Below the pieces are notes generated by a model. The model searched no databases, was not told the DNA's origin, and worked only from the letters and a program-made list of their open reading frames with translations. A stretch of DNA of 64,000 nucleotides from Schizochytrium sp. CCTCC M209059 (taxonomy: Eukaryota > Sar > Bigyra > Thraustochytrida > Thraustochytriidae), in assembly GCA_000818945.1 (NCBI GenBank), contig KN805377.1, positions 359,051-423,050 on the forward strand, read 5' to 3'. How positions within the stretch are numbered: position 1 is the stretch's first letter; every line of letters begins with the position of its first letter. Positions 29,858 through 39,718 of the stretch are shown here, piece by piece. The translations under genes and the position numbers were made by a program.

Positions 29858-30348
29858 CGGTCGCGATTCGCGTGGGGGTGCCGAGTCAAGTCGACAGCGC
29901 TTGACACAGAATCCGTCATTGCTGACGCCTTGGGCCCATTTCTGTCACGCGCCCAACACAACGCCCTCCTCTTCCGCAGCCTTCCTCGCTGCGGCCGTTC
30001 GCCCCAAGGCCGACGCCCTGCGCGGCCTCTTTGCGCCGCCCGCGCTCGGCATTCGCGCTCTCGGCGCCCTGGATCCCGCCCTCCTCGGCGCGCTGCTCTC
30101 TTCTTTCCTCCCGTGTCTTCTTCGTCCCCTCTTTCTTTCCTTTCCTCTCGAGTCCGCGCCTCAAGACCAGACTAGACTAGGCCTAGGCCTAGACTAGACT
30201 AGACAAGACAAGCAAGGCAAGACGAGACTGGACAAGGCAAGACGAGACGAGACAACTCGAAGCAAGGCGAGACAAGCCACCGCGGACCAACTTGAAGCCT
30301 CGCAAAGCCGCAACGCGCCGGCCGGGACCTCGCGGCGGCGCGGCGGAG

Positions 30349-30381
<33 letters not shown>

Positions 30382-30929
30382 GCCGAACGAACGAACGAAC
30401 GGAGCCTGGGCGCCGGGCTCGGTCGGCTCTGCGCGCGGGGCGAAGCGGATCGAGTCGCGGTCGAGGAGATTGAGATTGGAAAGCTCGTCGAGCGCAGGCC
30501 GCGCGAGCGCCGAGGAGGCAGACCGCGCTGGACGGAGGACGGCGCGCCGACGGAGGACGCCTCGGCCGCCTGCACGGGCTGGAGAGCGAGGCCACGCTAG
30601 GGCAGAGCCGAGTCTGGCGAACGGGACCGAGCGAGAGCCGGACGTCGAAGTCGCGTCGGGCGCCAGACCGACTGGCACGGACCGGCGGGGAGGTGTGTGC
30701 GTGTGCGTGGGTGGGAACTAGCCTGCCAGCCTGCCTGCCTGCCTGCCTGCTTACGAGCCAGCCTGCCTGCGTGCCTGTCTGCGTGCCTGCTGCCTGCGTA
30801 GAGACCACGATCGGCACGTGGCGTCGAAGAAACAAAAGCGGTATATACATAAAACACAGCTCCAAGCGCCCGGGGCTACGAGAGAGCCCACGGTTTGGCG
30901 TGGCGTCCATCAAGAAGAGGAGAGATACG
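29858..30929. other. Intergenic region rich in simple repeats
   Basis: The stretch contains CTAGA repeats near 30170-30205, CAAGACAAG/GCAAGACGAG tracts at 30200-30290, a GCGGGC repeat at 30351-30383, GAAC repeats at 30386-30400 and GCCTGCCTGC repeats at 30720-30790. The open frame entering the next gene begins in the GCCTGC repeat and is not treated as coding. No gene is supported. Confidence 0.5.
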
Positions 30930-32405
30930 ATGCCTTGGCTCGTCCACGATGAGGAAAAGCCCGAGGATGACCTGCTCTTTGTGCACGTGCCGCGGTGCGG
31001 CGGAACCTCGCTCACCAAGCACTATAATGTGGCAAGAAAGTGTCGCAAAGGTCTTTGGCCGTGGCGCAGATTCGGAATGCTATACTGGTTTTACCGGTAT
31101 CGGCTGCTGGAAACGGCAAACTTTCCATTCATCACCATTGAGAACGTCATTTTCGTGTGCCAGTACACGGTAGCCGTCATTCTCTACCTGACAGTGCCAG
31201 CGTACCGCCCCGGAAACGACTGTGATGCCGAGGAAACGTTTTGCGGCTATGGGGTCACAGCCTACTCACTTTTCGCCACCGGCGCCACGATGTTTCTGGT
31301 CTCAACCTTTCTCGGCACGGCACCATTCATTGGCCGGCAAACGATCCTTCGACGCATTTACGCCGTCTTTTTCACGTATGTCTTGTGCAACTGGATGGGA
31401 CGGGAAAAGTGGCTTGTTGGCTGCAACATCAAGGGCTGGTTTGTACATTTTACAGCTGCGAAAATGCTCAAGTATGAGTCGATTGAAGAGAAAGACCTCG
31501 AGAACTCGTTTGCCATCGTGCGCAACCCGTATAGCCGCATGGTATCCGTGTACATGTACAACCGATTTGGACCGCTCGAGTCGTTCAAAGGCTTTGTAAA
31601 GCGCTGGTGCACCTCAAAACTGGCGCTCTACCGGCAAACAGGGAGCACCGAGGAATGGGATACGTACTGCCACGCGTTACCAATGTTCGAATACACGCAC
31701 CTTGATGGAGTTCAAATCGTCAAGTGCATCATTAAACAAGAAGAGCTCAAAACGTTGTGGATGCCTGGGCTCAAGATTCAATCACGGCGACACAAGAAAC
31801 GCCTCAAGGAAATTCCCCCAAAAGTGGCGGACGCATTGCGGAGCATGCCGCATGCCAATTCCCGCAAGCGAAGCAAGCCATGGTGGGACTACTACGACCA
31901 GGAGCTCGTTGATTTGGTTGCAACAAATTACGCCGAGGACTTTTATTATTTCGGCTATGACATTTCCCTGCCAAATCGCCCAGACCTCAAACCTCCACCT
32001 ATCGAGCCGCCTCCGAGCATCCGACCTTTTTCGAGCAATCTTGATTTTTCCATCTACAAGGATCAGGATCTCAAGGGTCTTGCCCGACGTGTGAGTTCTC
32101 AAATTTCCACCTCCTCCTCACTTCGTAGCACAAGTCGTCGTTATGACGAGTCCCGCATGTCCTCGTCTATGGCGACCATTGGCGAGCCTGACACTTGTGA
32201 ATCTTCGCGTCACATCAAGATTCGCGTCGACTCGCTCGACACGAGCAAAGACGATATCAAAGGAGCGAATGAGCCCGCGTCTCCTGCGGCCGCTAAGAAA
32301 GCTGATTCATCATCTGCAGCCACTGTCACAGAAGGAGACCGGAGAGCTCTCGACGCCGGGGATGATGCCGATGCTGCAGCGGGCAGTGTTCTCGACAGGG
32401 TATAA
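30930..32405 (+). CDS. Sulfotransferase-family protein with membrane segments inserted between the PAPS-binding motifs
   Basis: The product is 491 residues from ATG 30930. The 5'-phosphosulfate binding loop HVPRCGGTSL lies at about residues 18-28 and the 3'-phosphate binding motif IVRNPYSRMVSVY at about 196-208. Both are characteristic of Sulfotransfer_2 carbohydrate sulfotransferases, which move sulfate from PAPS to glycans in the Golgi. Between them, at about 66-160, lie three or so hydrophobic segments (VIFVCQYTVAVILYLTV, LFATGATMFLVSTFLG and AVFFTYVLCNW). No N-terminal anchor is seen. Catalytic-type residues after the second motif include WDTYCHALPMFEY, and the fold appears to end by about 350. 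The last 140 residues are Ser-rich and low-complexity. How the insertion is accommodated is unclear. Alternative: a membrane protein that only kept the PAPS motifs. Confidence 0.78.
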   Translation: MPWLVHDEEKPEDDLLFVHVPRCGGTSLTKHYNVARKCRKGLWPWRRFGMLYWFYRYRLLETANFPFITIENVIFVCQYTVAVILYLTVPAYRPGNDCDAEETFCGYGVTAYSLFATGATMFLVSTFLGTAPFIGRQTILRRIYAVFFTYVLCNWMGREKWLVGCNIKGWFVHFTAAKMLKYESIEEKDLENSFAIVRNPYSRMVSVYMYNRFGPLESFKGFVKRWCTSKLALYRQTGSTEEWDTYCHALPMFEYTHLDGVQIVKCIIKQEELKTLWMPGLKIQSRRHKKRLKEIPPKVADALRSMPHANSRKRSKPWWDYYDQELVDLVATNYAEDFYYFGYDISLPNRPDLKPPPIEPPPSIRPFSSNLDFSIYKDQDLKGLARRVSSQISTSSSLRSTSRRYDESRMSSSMATIGEPDTCESSRHIKIRVDSLDTSKDDIKGANEPASPAAAKKADSSSAATVTEGDRRALDAGDDADAAAGSVLDRV

Positions 32406-32768
32406 TACACTTACTCATTTTTGCTTTGCCTATCAACTCCTTCTTTCTCTGTTTCCTTTTCTGTCTCATTTGTTCATCTTCTTTGATTAGGCTATTGTTT
32501 TTTTTTTACACAAGTTTTATTATTATTATAGATCCGGTGACCTAGGAGTTGATTTGTTGAAACATCGATATACTGCATGCATACTATGGGCATGAATCGG
32601 ACGATGCGCTTGCGAGTTTACGGCTTGTAAGTTTGGTTCCACGCGCGAGTACGCTAGAGCTAAAACGGCGCTCACGCCCGCTCGTGTGAGCTGAGCGTGA
32701 TTCGATCGACGCGGGCGTCGTCGCGAACGCCCCGAAAAAAATATTTCGCGCGCGCAAGCGCAGCCAAG
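32406..32768. other. Short intergenic region
   Basis: The stretch is AT-rich at 32440-32530 with T runs. It should hold the 3' end of the sulfotransferase gene and the promoter of the next gene. Nothing else is recognised. Confidence 0.4.
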
Positions 32769-33617
32769 ATGGAGTCCAAGTACAACGACGATGCGCGACT
32801 CGAGACGACGGAGAGCTCCGAGTCCGTGCTCGCGGCCAAGCGAGGCGAACTGTCTGCGGCGTCGGAAGGGACCAAGGCGCGTCTGCGCACACTCATGTCG
32901 AATTTTGATGCCTTCGAATCGGAGATGATCGAGGGCACCCGAACGAGGCGAGAGAAAGACGAACATGTTCTTGTCCAGCTGCAGCGAGAAATGGCCAGCT
33001 TGGAACAGGTCTTGCAAACAGAAATGAAACAGCGTGTGGAAATGAACCAATCATTGCAGACATGGGCTGGCGAACAGGTGGAACACGTCAAGGAAATCCT
33101 CTTGCAGAAGATTCAAGACAAAATGGAAGTCTTGCAGGAAAATATTGACCTCTTGAATGAGAGAGTTGATGACCTGCACGCTCAGCTCGAGCACGAAAAG
33201 GTTGCTATCCCGGCCGACATTGAGCGACGTGGCGCAGAGCTCACGGAACGTCTTACTGCGTTTCAGGACCGTTTCGAGACCGAGCGACTCTCGAGAATTG
33301 AGCGCGAAAAGGTCATTACCGGAAGACTTGCAGATCATGAAAACCAGGTTAGCGAGGAACTTGATGCAGAGCGCGGAGAGCGAGAGCAAAAGTACCAGGA
33401 ACTGCGAGCCGTTTTGGAAGAGAGTATTACCCTGCGCAAAGCGCGCACGGAGCGCTTCCACATTAAGATTGAAAAGGAAATTGCCAAGCTCAAGAATGCC
33501 ATCCAGGAAGAGGCCGTGGTGCGCGAGCAAGAAGACGATGAAATTGCCGAGACGTTGACACGATATGCTGCAAAACTTCAAGATTCGCTGCGCACGATAA
33601 ATACGACGGAAGTATAG
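32769..33617 (+). CDS. SF-assemblin-like coiled-coil protein
   Basis: The product is 282 residues from ATG 32769; the frame upstream lacks a good start. Nearly the whole chain has charged heptad-like spacing without Pro runs. The family features are a non-coiled head of about 40 residues, then a rod of about 240 with KLKNAIQEEAVVREQEDDEI near the end. SF-assemblins form striated fibres that link basal bodies and nucleate flagellar root microtubules in flagellates and apicomplexans. The call rests on the C-terminal part and length. The presence of this protein fits an organism with flagellated zoospores. Other long coiled-coil proteins remain possible. Confidence 0.85.
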   Translation: MESKYNDDARLETTESSESVLAAKRGELSAASEGTKARLRTLMSNFDAFESEMIEGTRTRREKDEHVLVQLQREMASLEQVLQTEMKQRVEMNQSLQTWAGEQVEHVKEILLQKIQDKMEVLQENIDLLNERVDDLHAQLEHEKVAIPADIERRGAELTERLTAFQDRFETERLSRIEREKVITGRLADHENQVSEELDAERGEREQKYQELRAVLEESITLRKARTERFHIKIEKEIAKLKNAIQEEAVVREQEDDEIAETLTRYAAKLQDSLRTINTTEV

Positions 33618-33867
33618 AAATTGGAAATCAGTATTTTGTTCTTGCTCTTTTTCTGTTCTTTCTTTCCTGAACTTGGTCAACGGACTGAAGCGCGTATTGT
33701 TTTTCCTGGCTGGCCCCTCATTTTATGTTCTTCTGTGGATTATAAAAAAGAAAAAGAAAAAGAGACTAAAAAATACAAAGTAGTCATGGCAAAAGTCCGA
33801 ACCCCCCACGAGGAAGTGAGATTTTGCATTTGCGAGGCAAAATATCATCATCGCATTCACACTGTAC

Positions 33868-34773
33868 TTAACGCTTTGACGCGAGCAGAGCGCGCTTGAA
33901 CTCGCCCATAAACACAAACGTCAAAACAGTGTGAGGCCCAACACGGCAAAAATGCGCAAAGAGACCCTTGTAGAAACCACTTATGCCCTCTGCGCGGGCG
34001 ATTTTTGCAGCTGCATCCAAAGTGCCCGCGTAGAGCTCGCGACCCGGCGCAGATGGTTGATTATAGATGCGCGTGCGAAGGACATCGAGCGGGTTAAGCA
34101 CGATAATCCCAATGCACGAAGCCATGAAGGAGCCCGCAGCATCCCGCACAAAACCATCCCGAACGCCAGCGCCAGCCAGCGCCTGCTTGGCACGCGCATT
34201 GGTCGTCATTACAACTGAAGTGAATGTGATGGAGCGCGCAGCATTCACAGGCAAACCCTTGACAAGGGCAGAAGCTCCCTCCTCGGCAAAGATCTTGCGA
34301 AGGACAGCGGGCGTAGATAGGCCAGCGATCTCATGATGACTTGCCGAAAGCGCGCCTGCGCTTTGGATACGAACTTTGGCAAGGTCGAGCGAGTTGCACA
34401 GCACTGCGGCTACAAGGCCAGACGTCCCGCCTGCAATGAGCTGCTTCCAAAGCGGCGCCTTGCGAAGATTTTCTTCGTCAGGATGCATCCTTCGCAGGAT
34501 GGGTTCAAAGAGCCCAAGTCTGAAAAAGCATTTGCTACCGTCGCGGAGCACGGACAGCTCGAGGCCTCGATGTACGCCTCGAAGACCCTCGACCTCCCAG
34601 GTTTTGGTCATGCAATCGAGCATACCTTTGTAAGCGCGTTTCCCGGCGCTCAATTCGCTGTCCATTTGCAGGCGGTTTTTAGCCACCTCGAACGGGTTAG
34701 TAAAGAGCACGCTTGTTGCCGCGCCCAGCCCCGAGCACGCCATGGTCTCGAGGTCCGAAAGCTTGGCCGTCAT
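33868..34773 (-). CDS. Mitochondrial carrier (SLC25A34/35 or OAC1-like)
   Basis: The product is 301 residues from ATG 34773, the usual length for the family. The three signature repeats are visible: TNPFEVAKNRLQ near 26, CNSLDLAKVRIQ near 127 and LNPLDVLRTRIYNQ near 229. The second has Ser in place of the expected Pro. NPLDVLRTRIYNQP is typical of the oxaloacetate carrier OAC1 and SLC25A34/35 group. A conserved GLRGVHRGL follows the first repeat. The substrate is inferred to be a dicarboxylate or sulfate-type anion across the inner mitochondrial membrane. No targeting sequence is present, as usual for carriers. Confidence 0.9.
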   Translation of the reverse strand: MTAKLSDLETMACSGLGAATSVLFTNPFEVAKNRLQMDSELSAGKRAYKGMLDCMTKTWEVEGLRGVHRGLELSVLRDGSKCFFRLGLFEPILRRMHPDEENLRKAPLWKQLIAGGTSGLVAAVLCNSLDLAKVRIQSAGALSASHHEIAGLSTPAVLRKIFAEEGASALVKGLPVNAARSITFTSVVMTTNARAKQALAGAGVRDGFVRDAAGSFMASCIGIIVLNPLDVLRTRIYNQPSAPGRELYAGTLDAAAKIARAEGISGFYKGLFAHFCRVGPHTVLTFVFMGEFKRALLASKR

Positions 34774-36163
34774 GGCGGCCGCGCGAAAGTTCGCCTGCCG
34801 ACGACGAGCGCGGCCACTGGAGAGCAGGTGCGTCGCGCCTCGCCACCCACGGCGAGCAGCTGGCGGACGAGAGCGAACTGATTCTCTGCCACAGTTGCCT
34901 CATCCGTCGCGACAACAAGCAAATAGAGTGGGCGCAGGCAAAGCAAGTTTGAGGCAAAGCAAGTTCGAGGCAAAGCAAGTTCGAGGCAAAGCAAGTTCGA
35001 GGCAAAGCAAGTTCGAGGGCGAGCCTCTTTTGAGCTTGCCCGAACGAGCGATCAAGTAAGCAAGTCAGCAAGTCAGCAAGCAAGCACGACTCGGACAAAA
35101 AGTGATTGCGGCTCACTCACTATTTATAGGCCGGGCTGGGTGACGGAGTGGCCTTTTCCCTCGCAGCAGCTCCGCACTGATTGTTCACCCACCACGCGAG
35201 ACGACCTGAAGTTGCCAACATTCCGCGAGTCCTGTTCGCTCACTTTCACGCAGCCCTCCTTCCGCCACGCCTCTGAGTTCTGTGAATAAAATGATATTCG
35301 TCTCTGTCCTCCCTCCGCGGCCGTCCATTGCGGTGCACAAGCACAAGGACCAGCACCAGCTAGGTAGTATGTATCTGCATACAACAACAACTCGAAGGAC
35401 CTCGACTCGTTGCCGTCCCGCGCGTGCACGCAGCCACTGTCGCGGTCGCGGTCGCCGACCCGATGATGATTGGGTGGCCATGGCGGAGCGCACACATGCC
35501 AAGACGAGCCGAGACGCGAGATGACGGGACGAGCTTGCAAGCCATGACCCTGAAGAATGTCTATCTGACCATGATGGTGTCCACGACGACGAGCACGACG
35601 AGCACGACGAGCGGGACGATCCTGATGACAGGGTTCGTCACCACCCAAAAGTTGAAGTTCGACAGAAGATCGCCGGGGCTGCATCGCACTGCAAGAACCA
35701 AAGAGAATGCGATCTCGACGTATCGCAGACGTGGGGGCCCCCAAGTGTTTGCTTGTGCACGCGCCGCGGCCGAAAGCGAGTGCGCTCTGGCCGAGGCCGT
35801 CCGTCGCCTGCGGCTTCGTGGCCGCCGCTTCGAGACTCCGAGAGAGCGCGGCCGCGAGCGGAAGCCGGAGAGCATCTCGCGGACCGCAGCGGGGTCGATG
35901 CCGCGAAAGCTTAGTGTTGACGCGAGCAAGTGGCGTGGCGTGCTTGCCCTTGCACTCGCCGCAAAGCGGTCATTGCAAAGCTGACACTGTATAAACCAGT
36001 CGAGGAGAGCAAGCCAAACCAAGCAAAGCAAAGCAAAGCAAAGCAAAGCAAGGAAAGCAAGAAAAGCAAGGAAAGCCAACAAAACCCAAAAGCTAGTACG
36101 CTAGCTCGCAGAGCGCGAACCTGGCGCGAGGCGACGCCGGCAGCGACGAGAGGAGCGGCGAGC
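34774..36163. other. Intergenic region between divergent genes with 16-bp minisatellite
   Basis: These 1.39 kb separate the carrier and the sorting-receptor gene. They hold five 16-bp repeats at 34938-35017, AGCAAGTC repeats at 35055-35085, and CAAAGCAAAG repeats at 36015-36065 just before the sorting-receptor start. Open frames at 35424-35984 on either strand have no domain or signal and look like noise. Confidence 0.5.
34938..35017. repeat. Five copies of a 16-bp minisatellite
   Basis: The unit GCAAAGCAAGTTCGAG is repeated five times; the first copy has one T for C. Directly visible. Confidence 0.95.
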
Positions 36164-38036
36164 ATGGCGCGGAGCGCGTGGACGGCGGCAGCGGCCGCGG
36201 CGCTGCTGCTGGCGGCGGTGGGCGCGGACGGGCGCGCGACGCGTGAGTTTGTTTCGAGGCGGGGCGAAGGGGGCGACGCGTGCCGGGCCGGGACGAAAGG
36301 CGCTGGCGGCTGCCCGGTCCGGCGCCGTAGGACAAAGACGGCGAGCGCGTGTGCGGGATAGAGGAGACTGACGAAGACCCCGAGGCGCGCTGTGCTGCTG
36401 CGCTGCCGCTCGCGGGCGAGAGGACGTAGAGGTGGCGGTGACGACGGGATCGCTGACCGGACACAGTTTCACGGGCGTGCTCGAAGAGGACATCGGCAAG
36501 GTTGCCTTCCACAAGGTGAGCAGCGTGGGCGGCGAGGTCGCCTATGTCGAGCGCCAAGGCAGCACGTGTCTGGACCTCGGGTCGGAGTCTCTCACTGGCA
36601 AGGTGGCCATGCTTTTGCTGGAGGAATCGTGCAATTCTGTGATTGCCAGCATGGCGCGCTCGCTCGCAGAACGAGGCGCCGTGGCCGTGGTCTTGAACTC
36701 GTACTCCTGCCTCTGCGAGGCTCTTAGCTCCAACGCTGTCAAGTCGAGCTCTACGTGGTGCGCGGAGACGAGCTGTCTCGACTACATGCAGCCCAGGGGA
36801 GAACCAGAGGCCGACACCCTCTCGATTCCTCTCATTACCATGTCGAACGAGGACTTTGGCACCATCACAGACTGCCTTGGCGACACCGACTTCGTTGCTG
36901 ACGATACCTTACAGGATTCGTGCGCGTCGGATATCCCCACGCTTCGGCTCAGCTGGGACTTTCAAACAGCCAACAACGGTGACCTCGAGGTCGAAGTTGT
37001 GTCCCAAATCGGCGCAGAAATCAGTGTCAGCCCCTTCAAAAGTCTCGCGTTTCTTAATGGCATTCTCGACGTTATTGGCGACTCAATTGGTACTTGGGCC
37101 ATGCGTCCACCCGTTCTCGATGGCACAGCCATCGAACGCGACTGCAGCTCTTGCACGGAGCAGCATGAGATCATTAACTGCACGGCACCGCCCACTGACC
37201 TGCAAACGCTCTGCGATGGCATCTGCATTAACGAGGGACGCTACTGCCAGCCTTCGATTACGCTTAGTGCCACTGATTCGACGTACACAGTCTCTGGTGC
37301 TCTTCTTGTCCAAGAGTCGCTGCGTCAGGTCTGCCTTATGCAGCAAGTTTCGGCTGACGCAGGACTTGTCAAGAACTTCTTTACTTATCTGCGTGAAATG
37401 GAGCTCAACTGTCTCACGAGCAGCACTTCCCTTACGGAGTCATGCTCCGAGGCCCGCCAAACGAGCAATGGATTTGACGCTTCCGTCACCGCTAGCTGTG
37501 TCACCAACAGCGGCACCACTGGCGAGAACACGATCCTTGAGAATATTATGCAAACGCCACAGGAGTACATTGAAGACCTTGACATCATCAAGGCGCCTTC
37601 GTACCGCGTCAACGACGTGACGATCCCATTTAGCAACAGCTGGGGCAACATTCTCTCGGCGATCTGTGCCTCCATCTCTGGCACCAGCCCAGACTTTTGC
37701 TCCTGCATTTACAACGATGACAGTGCGGAGCTGCGCAGTGATGACAATCTTCTCAGCGAGTGTTTTGGTATCGCAAGTTCTGGCTCAACTACCGTCGAAA
37801 GCTCGTCTAACGCTGGACTCATTGCTGGCGTTGTTATCGCGGTTGTTGTCGTGCTCGGTGCTGCTGGATTCCTCGTCTACCGCCGCTACTTTCGCAGCAA
37901 CGCGCAGGTCATCCGTGAGCAAGAACTTCAGGACTTTGGCGGTGATACCGGCGCTACGGGCGCTCGTGCGGCCATCGCAAGGTGCTTTGGCTTCAACTCT
38001 GGCGGTACCAATGGTCTGTATCCGACCAAGGCTTAG
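36164..38036 (+). CDS. Vacuolar sorting receptor-like protein (VSR/BP-80 family)
   Basis: Joined from 36164-36242 and 36430-38036, giving 561 residues. The first exon encodes a signal peptide (MARSAWTAAAAAALLLAAVG) and ends one base into a Gln codon. The donor is GTGAGT and the acceptor ends TAG. The PA-like domain follows at about 40-125 (TGKVAMLLLEESCNSVIASM). At about 290-470 the VSR-specific cysteine-rich region appears: CINEGRYCQP, VQESLRQVC, ELNC, CSEA and DVTIPFSNSW.NILSAICASI. A single membrane span at about 487-510 and a cytosolic tail of about 50 follow. VSRs carry soluble hydrolases from the trans-Golgi to vacuoles. The tail lacks an obvious YMPL-like sorting motif. No plant-type EGF repeats are seen. 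Confidence 0.82.
36243..36429 (+). other. Intron of the sorting-receptor gene
   Basis: The donor is GTGAGT and the acceptor ends CGTAG. Splicing restores phase (C joined to AG), and the exons join a signal peptide to a PA-like domain. Confidence 0.85.
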
Positions 38037-38543
38037 GCTTTGGGCTAGAGCTAGGGGCATACCGCTTGCCTTCTTTTTGCAGCCCAGACTTTTTCCTAAA
38101 ATTTACAATCTCCTCTCTTTTGTCTTGAGACGCTTCAAGTGCCCTTGGGCTGGCTGGCTGACTGTCTGTCTAATTGATTGACAAATTGACTGACTGCTAG
38201 CTAACTGACTGCTTTGAGACTTGCTCGCATACGCACACCACCTTGCATGCACATTATTGCCCACCGCCCTTTCTTGAGATGAGGGAGGGGGAAAGAAAGG
38301 GGACACTCAAAACGGGCAACGCCAGGAACAGTCTACTAGGTGGTTCCACCCCGCCCCCTTCCCAACTTCTTACGCTGGATGCCGTTCCGCACATCATCAT
38401 CCTTCGTCCCCTCGGGTCAATTGAAATACCACGCTACGATCGGGATGATCTTGTCTTGCTCCGCGCTCGCTCTTTTTCCAGTTCGGGCCGAAGACTCGTA
38501 GCTCCCGGCAGGAGCAGCTCGTCCATTCTCCGCTCACTGGCGA

Positions 38544-38545
<2 letters not shown>

Positions 38546-38587
<42 letters not shown>
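38546..38587. repeat. CAG trinucleotide microsatellite, 14 units
   Basis: Fourteen perfect CAG units in non-coding sequence. Confidence 0.95.
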
Positions 38588-38588
<1 letters not shown>

Positions 38589-38862
38589 CAGGCAGCTCGC
38601 AAAGGCAGCGCCACGTGCATTCTTTCTCTGTTCATAGCAGACCCTGGTGGGTCACAACTTACCGCCGCAGCCAACTAGCGCTGCTCACAAACGTCATCGC
38701 CCCGGCACTTTCATTCGCACAATGAGGAAGAGCAACGCCGGCAAAAGCAAGAGCCCGCGGTCGGGGAACGTACGCCACGCAGCGGCTTTTTCCAAAGTTC
38801 GGCGTCGACTACAAGGCGAGGGGCGCGGTCGTGGCAAAGCAAATCCACAAGTGTTGCTCTTC

Positions 38863-38876
38863 AAGCAAGCAAGCTG

Positions 38877-38921
<45 letters not shown>

Positions 38922-38923
38922 AG
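38863..38923. repeat. AAGC tetranucleotide tract in the DUF1348 leader
   Basis: About thirteen AAGC units with small interruptions, ending 55 bp before the start codon. A GAC run follows. Confidence 0.9.
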
Positions 38924-38977
38924 CAGACCTCGAATTCCGTCTCAAGATCCGAAACGACGACGACGACGACGACAACG

Positions 38978-39475
38978 ATGTCGGCCACGGAACAAGGTCA
39001 AGGTGCAGAGGAAGCGCCACGAGCGCCTCTTCCGCCGTTCACGGAGGAGACGGCGCGAATCAAAGTGCAGGCGGCGGAGGACGCGTGGAACTCGAGAGAC
39101 CCCGTGAAAGTGAGCATGGCGTACTCGAAGGACACCGAGTGGAGGAACCGATCAAGCTTCTTGCGTGGTCGTGACGAGATTCGAGAATTTTTGCAAGGCA
39201 AATGGGATCGCGAGCTTGACTACAAGCTAAAGAAGCATCTCTTTGCCTTTACAGACAACAAGATCGCCGTGCATTTTCAGTACGAATATCGCACGAAGGA
39301 TGGCCAGTGGCACCGTGCCTATGGCAATGAGCACTGGACATTTGACGATCTCGGCTATATGCAGACGCGCAATGCTTCAATCAACGACATTGAAATTGAC
39401 GCTTCTGAGCGCGTTCTTGCTACAGACGAGCCTGTTCACGATCTGTCCGAGTACAGCTCCGGCGTAAAGCGATAA
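38978..39475 (+). CDS. DUF1348 protein of the NTF2/SnoaL-like fold
   Basis: The product is 165 residues from ATG 38978, after a GAC run. The whole chain matches the DUF1348 family. The N-terminal helix is followed by WNSRDPVKVSMAYSKDTEWRNR, then FLRGRDEIREFL, KLKKHLFAFTDNKIAVHFQYE, GNEHWTFDDLGYMQTRNASIND. This family is common in bacteria and fungi and has an NTF2-like cone fold. A small-molecule binding or enzymatic role is possible, but no function is established. Intronless. The mature bacterial-type domain with no targeting sequence suggests a cytosolic protein. Confidence 0.88.
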   Translation: MSATEQGQGAEEAPRAPLPPFTEETARIKVQAAEDAWNSRDPVKVSMAYSKDTEWRNRSSFLRGRDEIREFLQGKWDRELDYKLKKHLFAFTDNKIAVHFQYEYRTKDGQWHRAYGNEHWTFDDLGYMQTRNASINDIEIDASERVLATDEPVHDLSEYSSGVKR

Positions 39476-39718
39476 TTTAAACTTAATCTTGAAGATCGAT
39501 CAATCAATCACTTATTTGTTTTCATACACGATGCCCGTCCGCGCTCCATGAGTCTCTAGTTCGATCCTCTTGCAATATCAACTACCTTGATGGGGCTCCT
39601 TCTTCGTTGGTCACCGGCCCTTATTTTCTGCGCTTTGTCGCATTCGAGTCTTCTCGCACGCGCTCTCAAAAGACGAATCGACTTGGGCAAACAATTTGCC
39701 ACGAAAGCGCAGAAAACG

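Larger units (their letters stand above)
38037..38977. other. Intergenic region with CAG and AAGC microsatellites
   Basis: The stretch contains the 3' flank of the sorting-receptor gene and the leader of the DUF1348 gene. It has a pure CAG run at 38546-38587 and AAGC repeats at 38863-38923. Several short frames overlap the repeats but none is supported. Confidence 0.5.

Noticed and set aside
34938..35017. CRISPR-like repeat array
   Set aside because: The 16-bp repeats are contiguous with no spacers.
35424..35984. Possible 186-codon plus-strand gene
   Set aside because: Repetitive Thr/Ser and Arg composition with no domain or signal; minus-strand frames overlap equally well.
39560..39585. 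tRNA-like B-box sequence TAGTTCGATCCTC
   Set aside because: No matching A-box or cloverleaf arms upstream.
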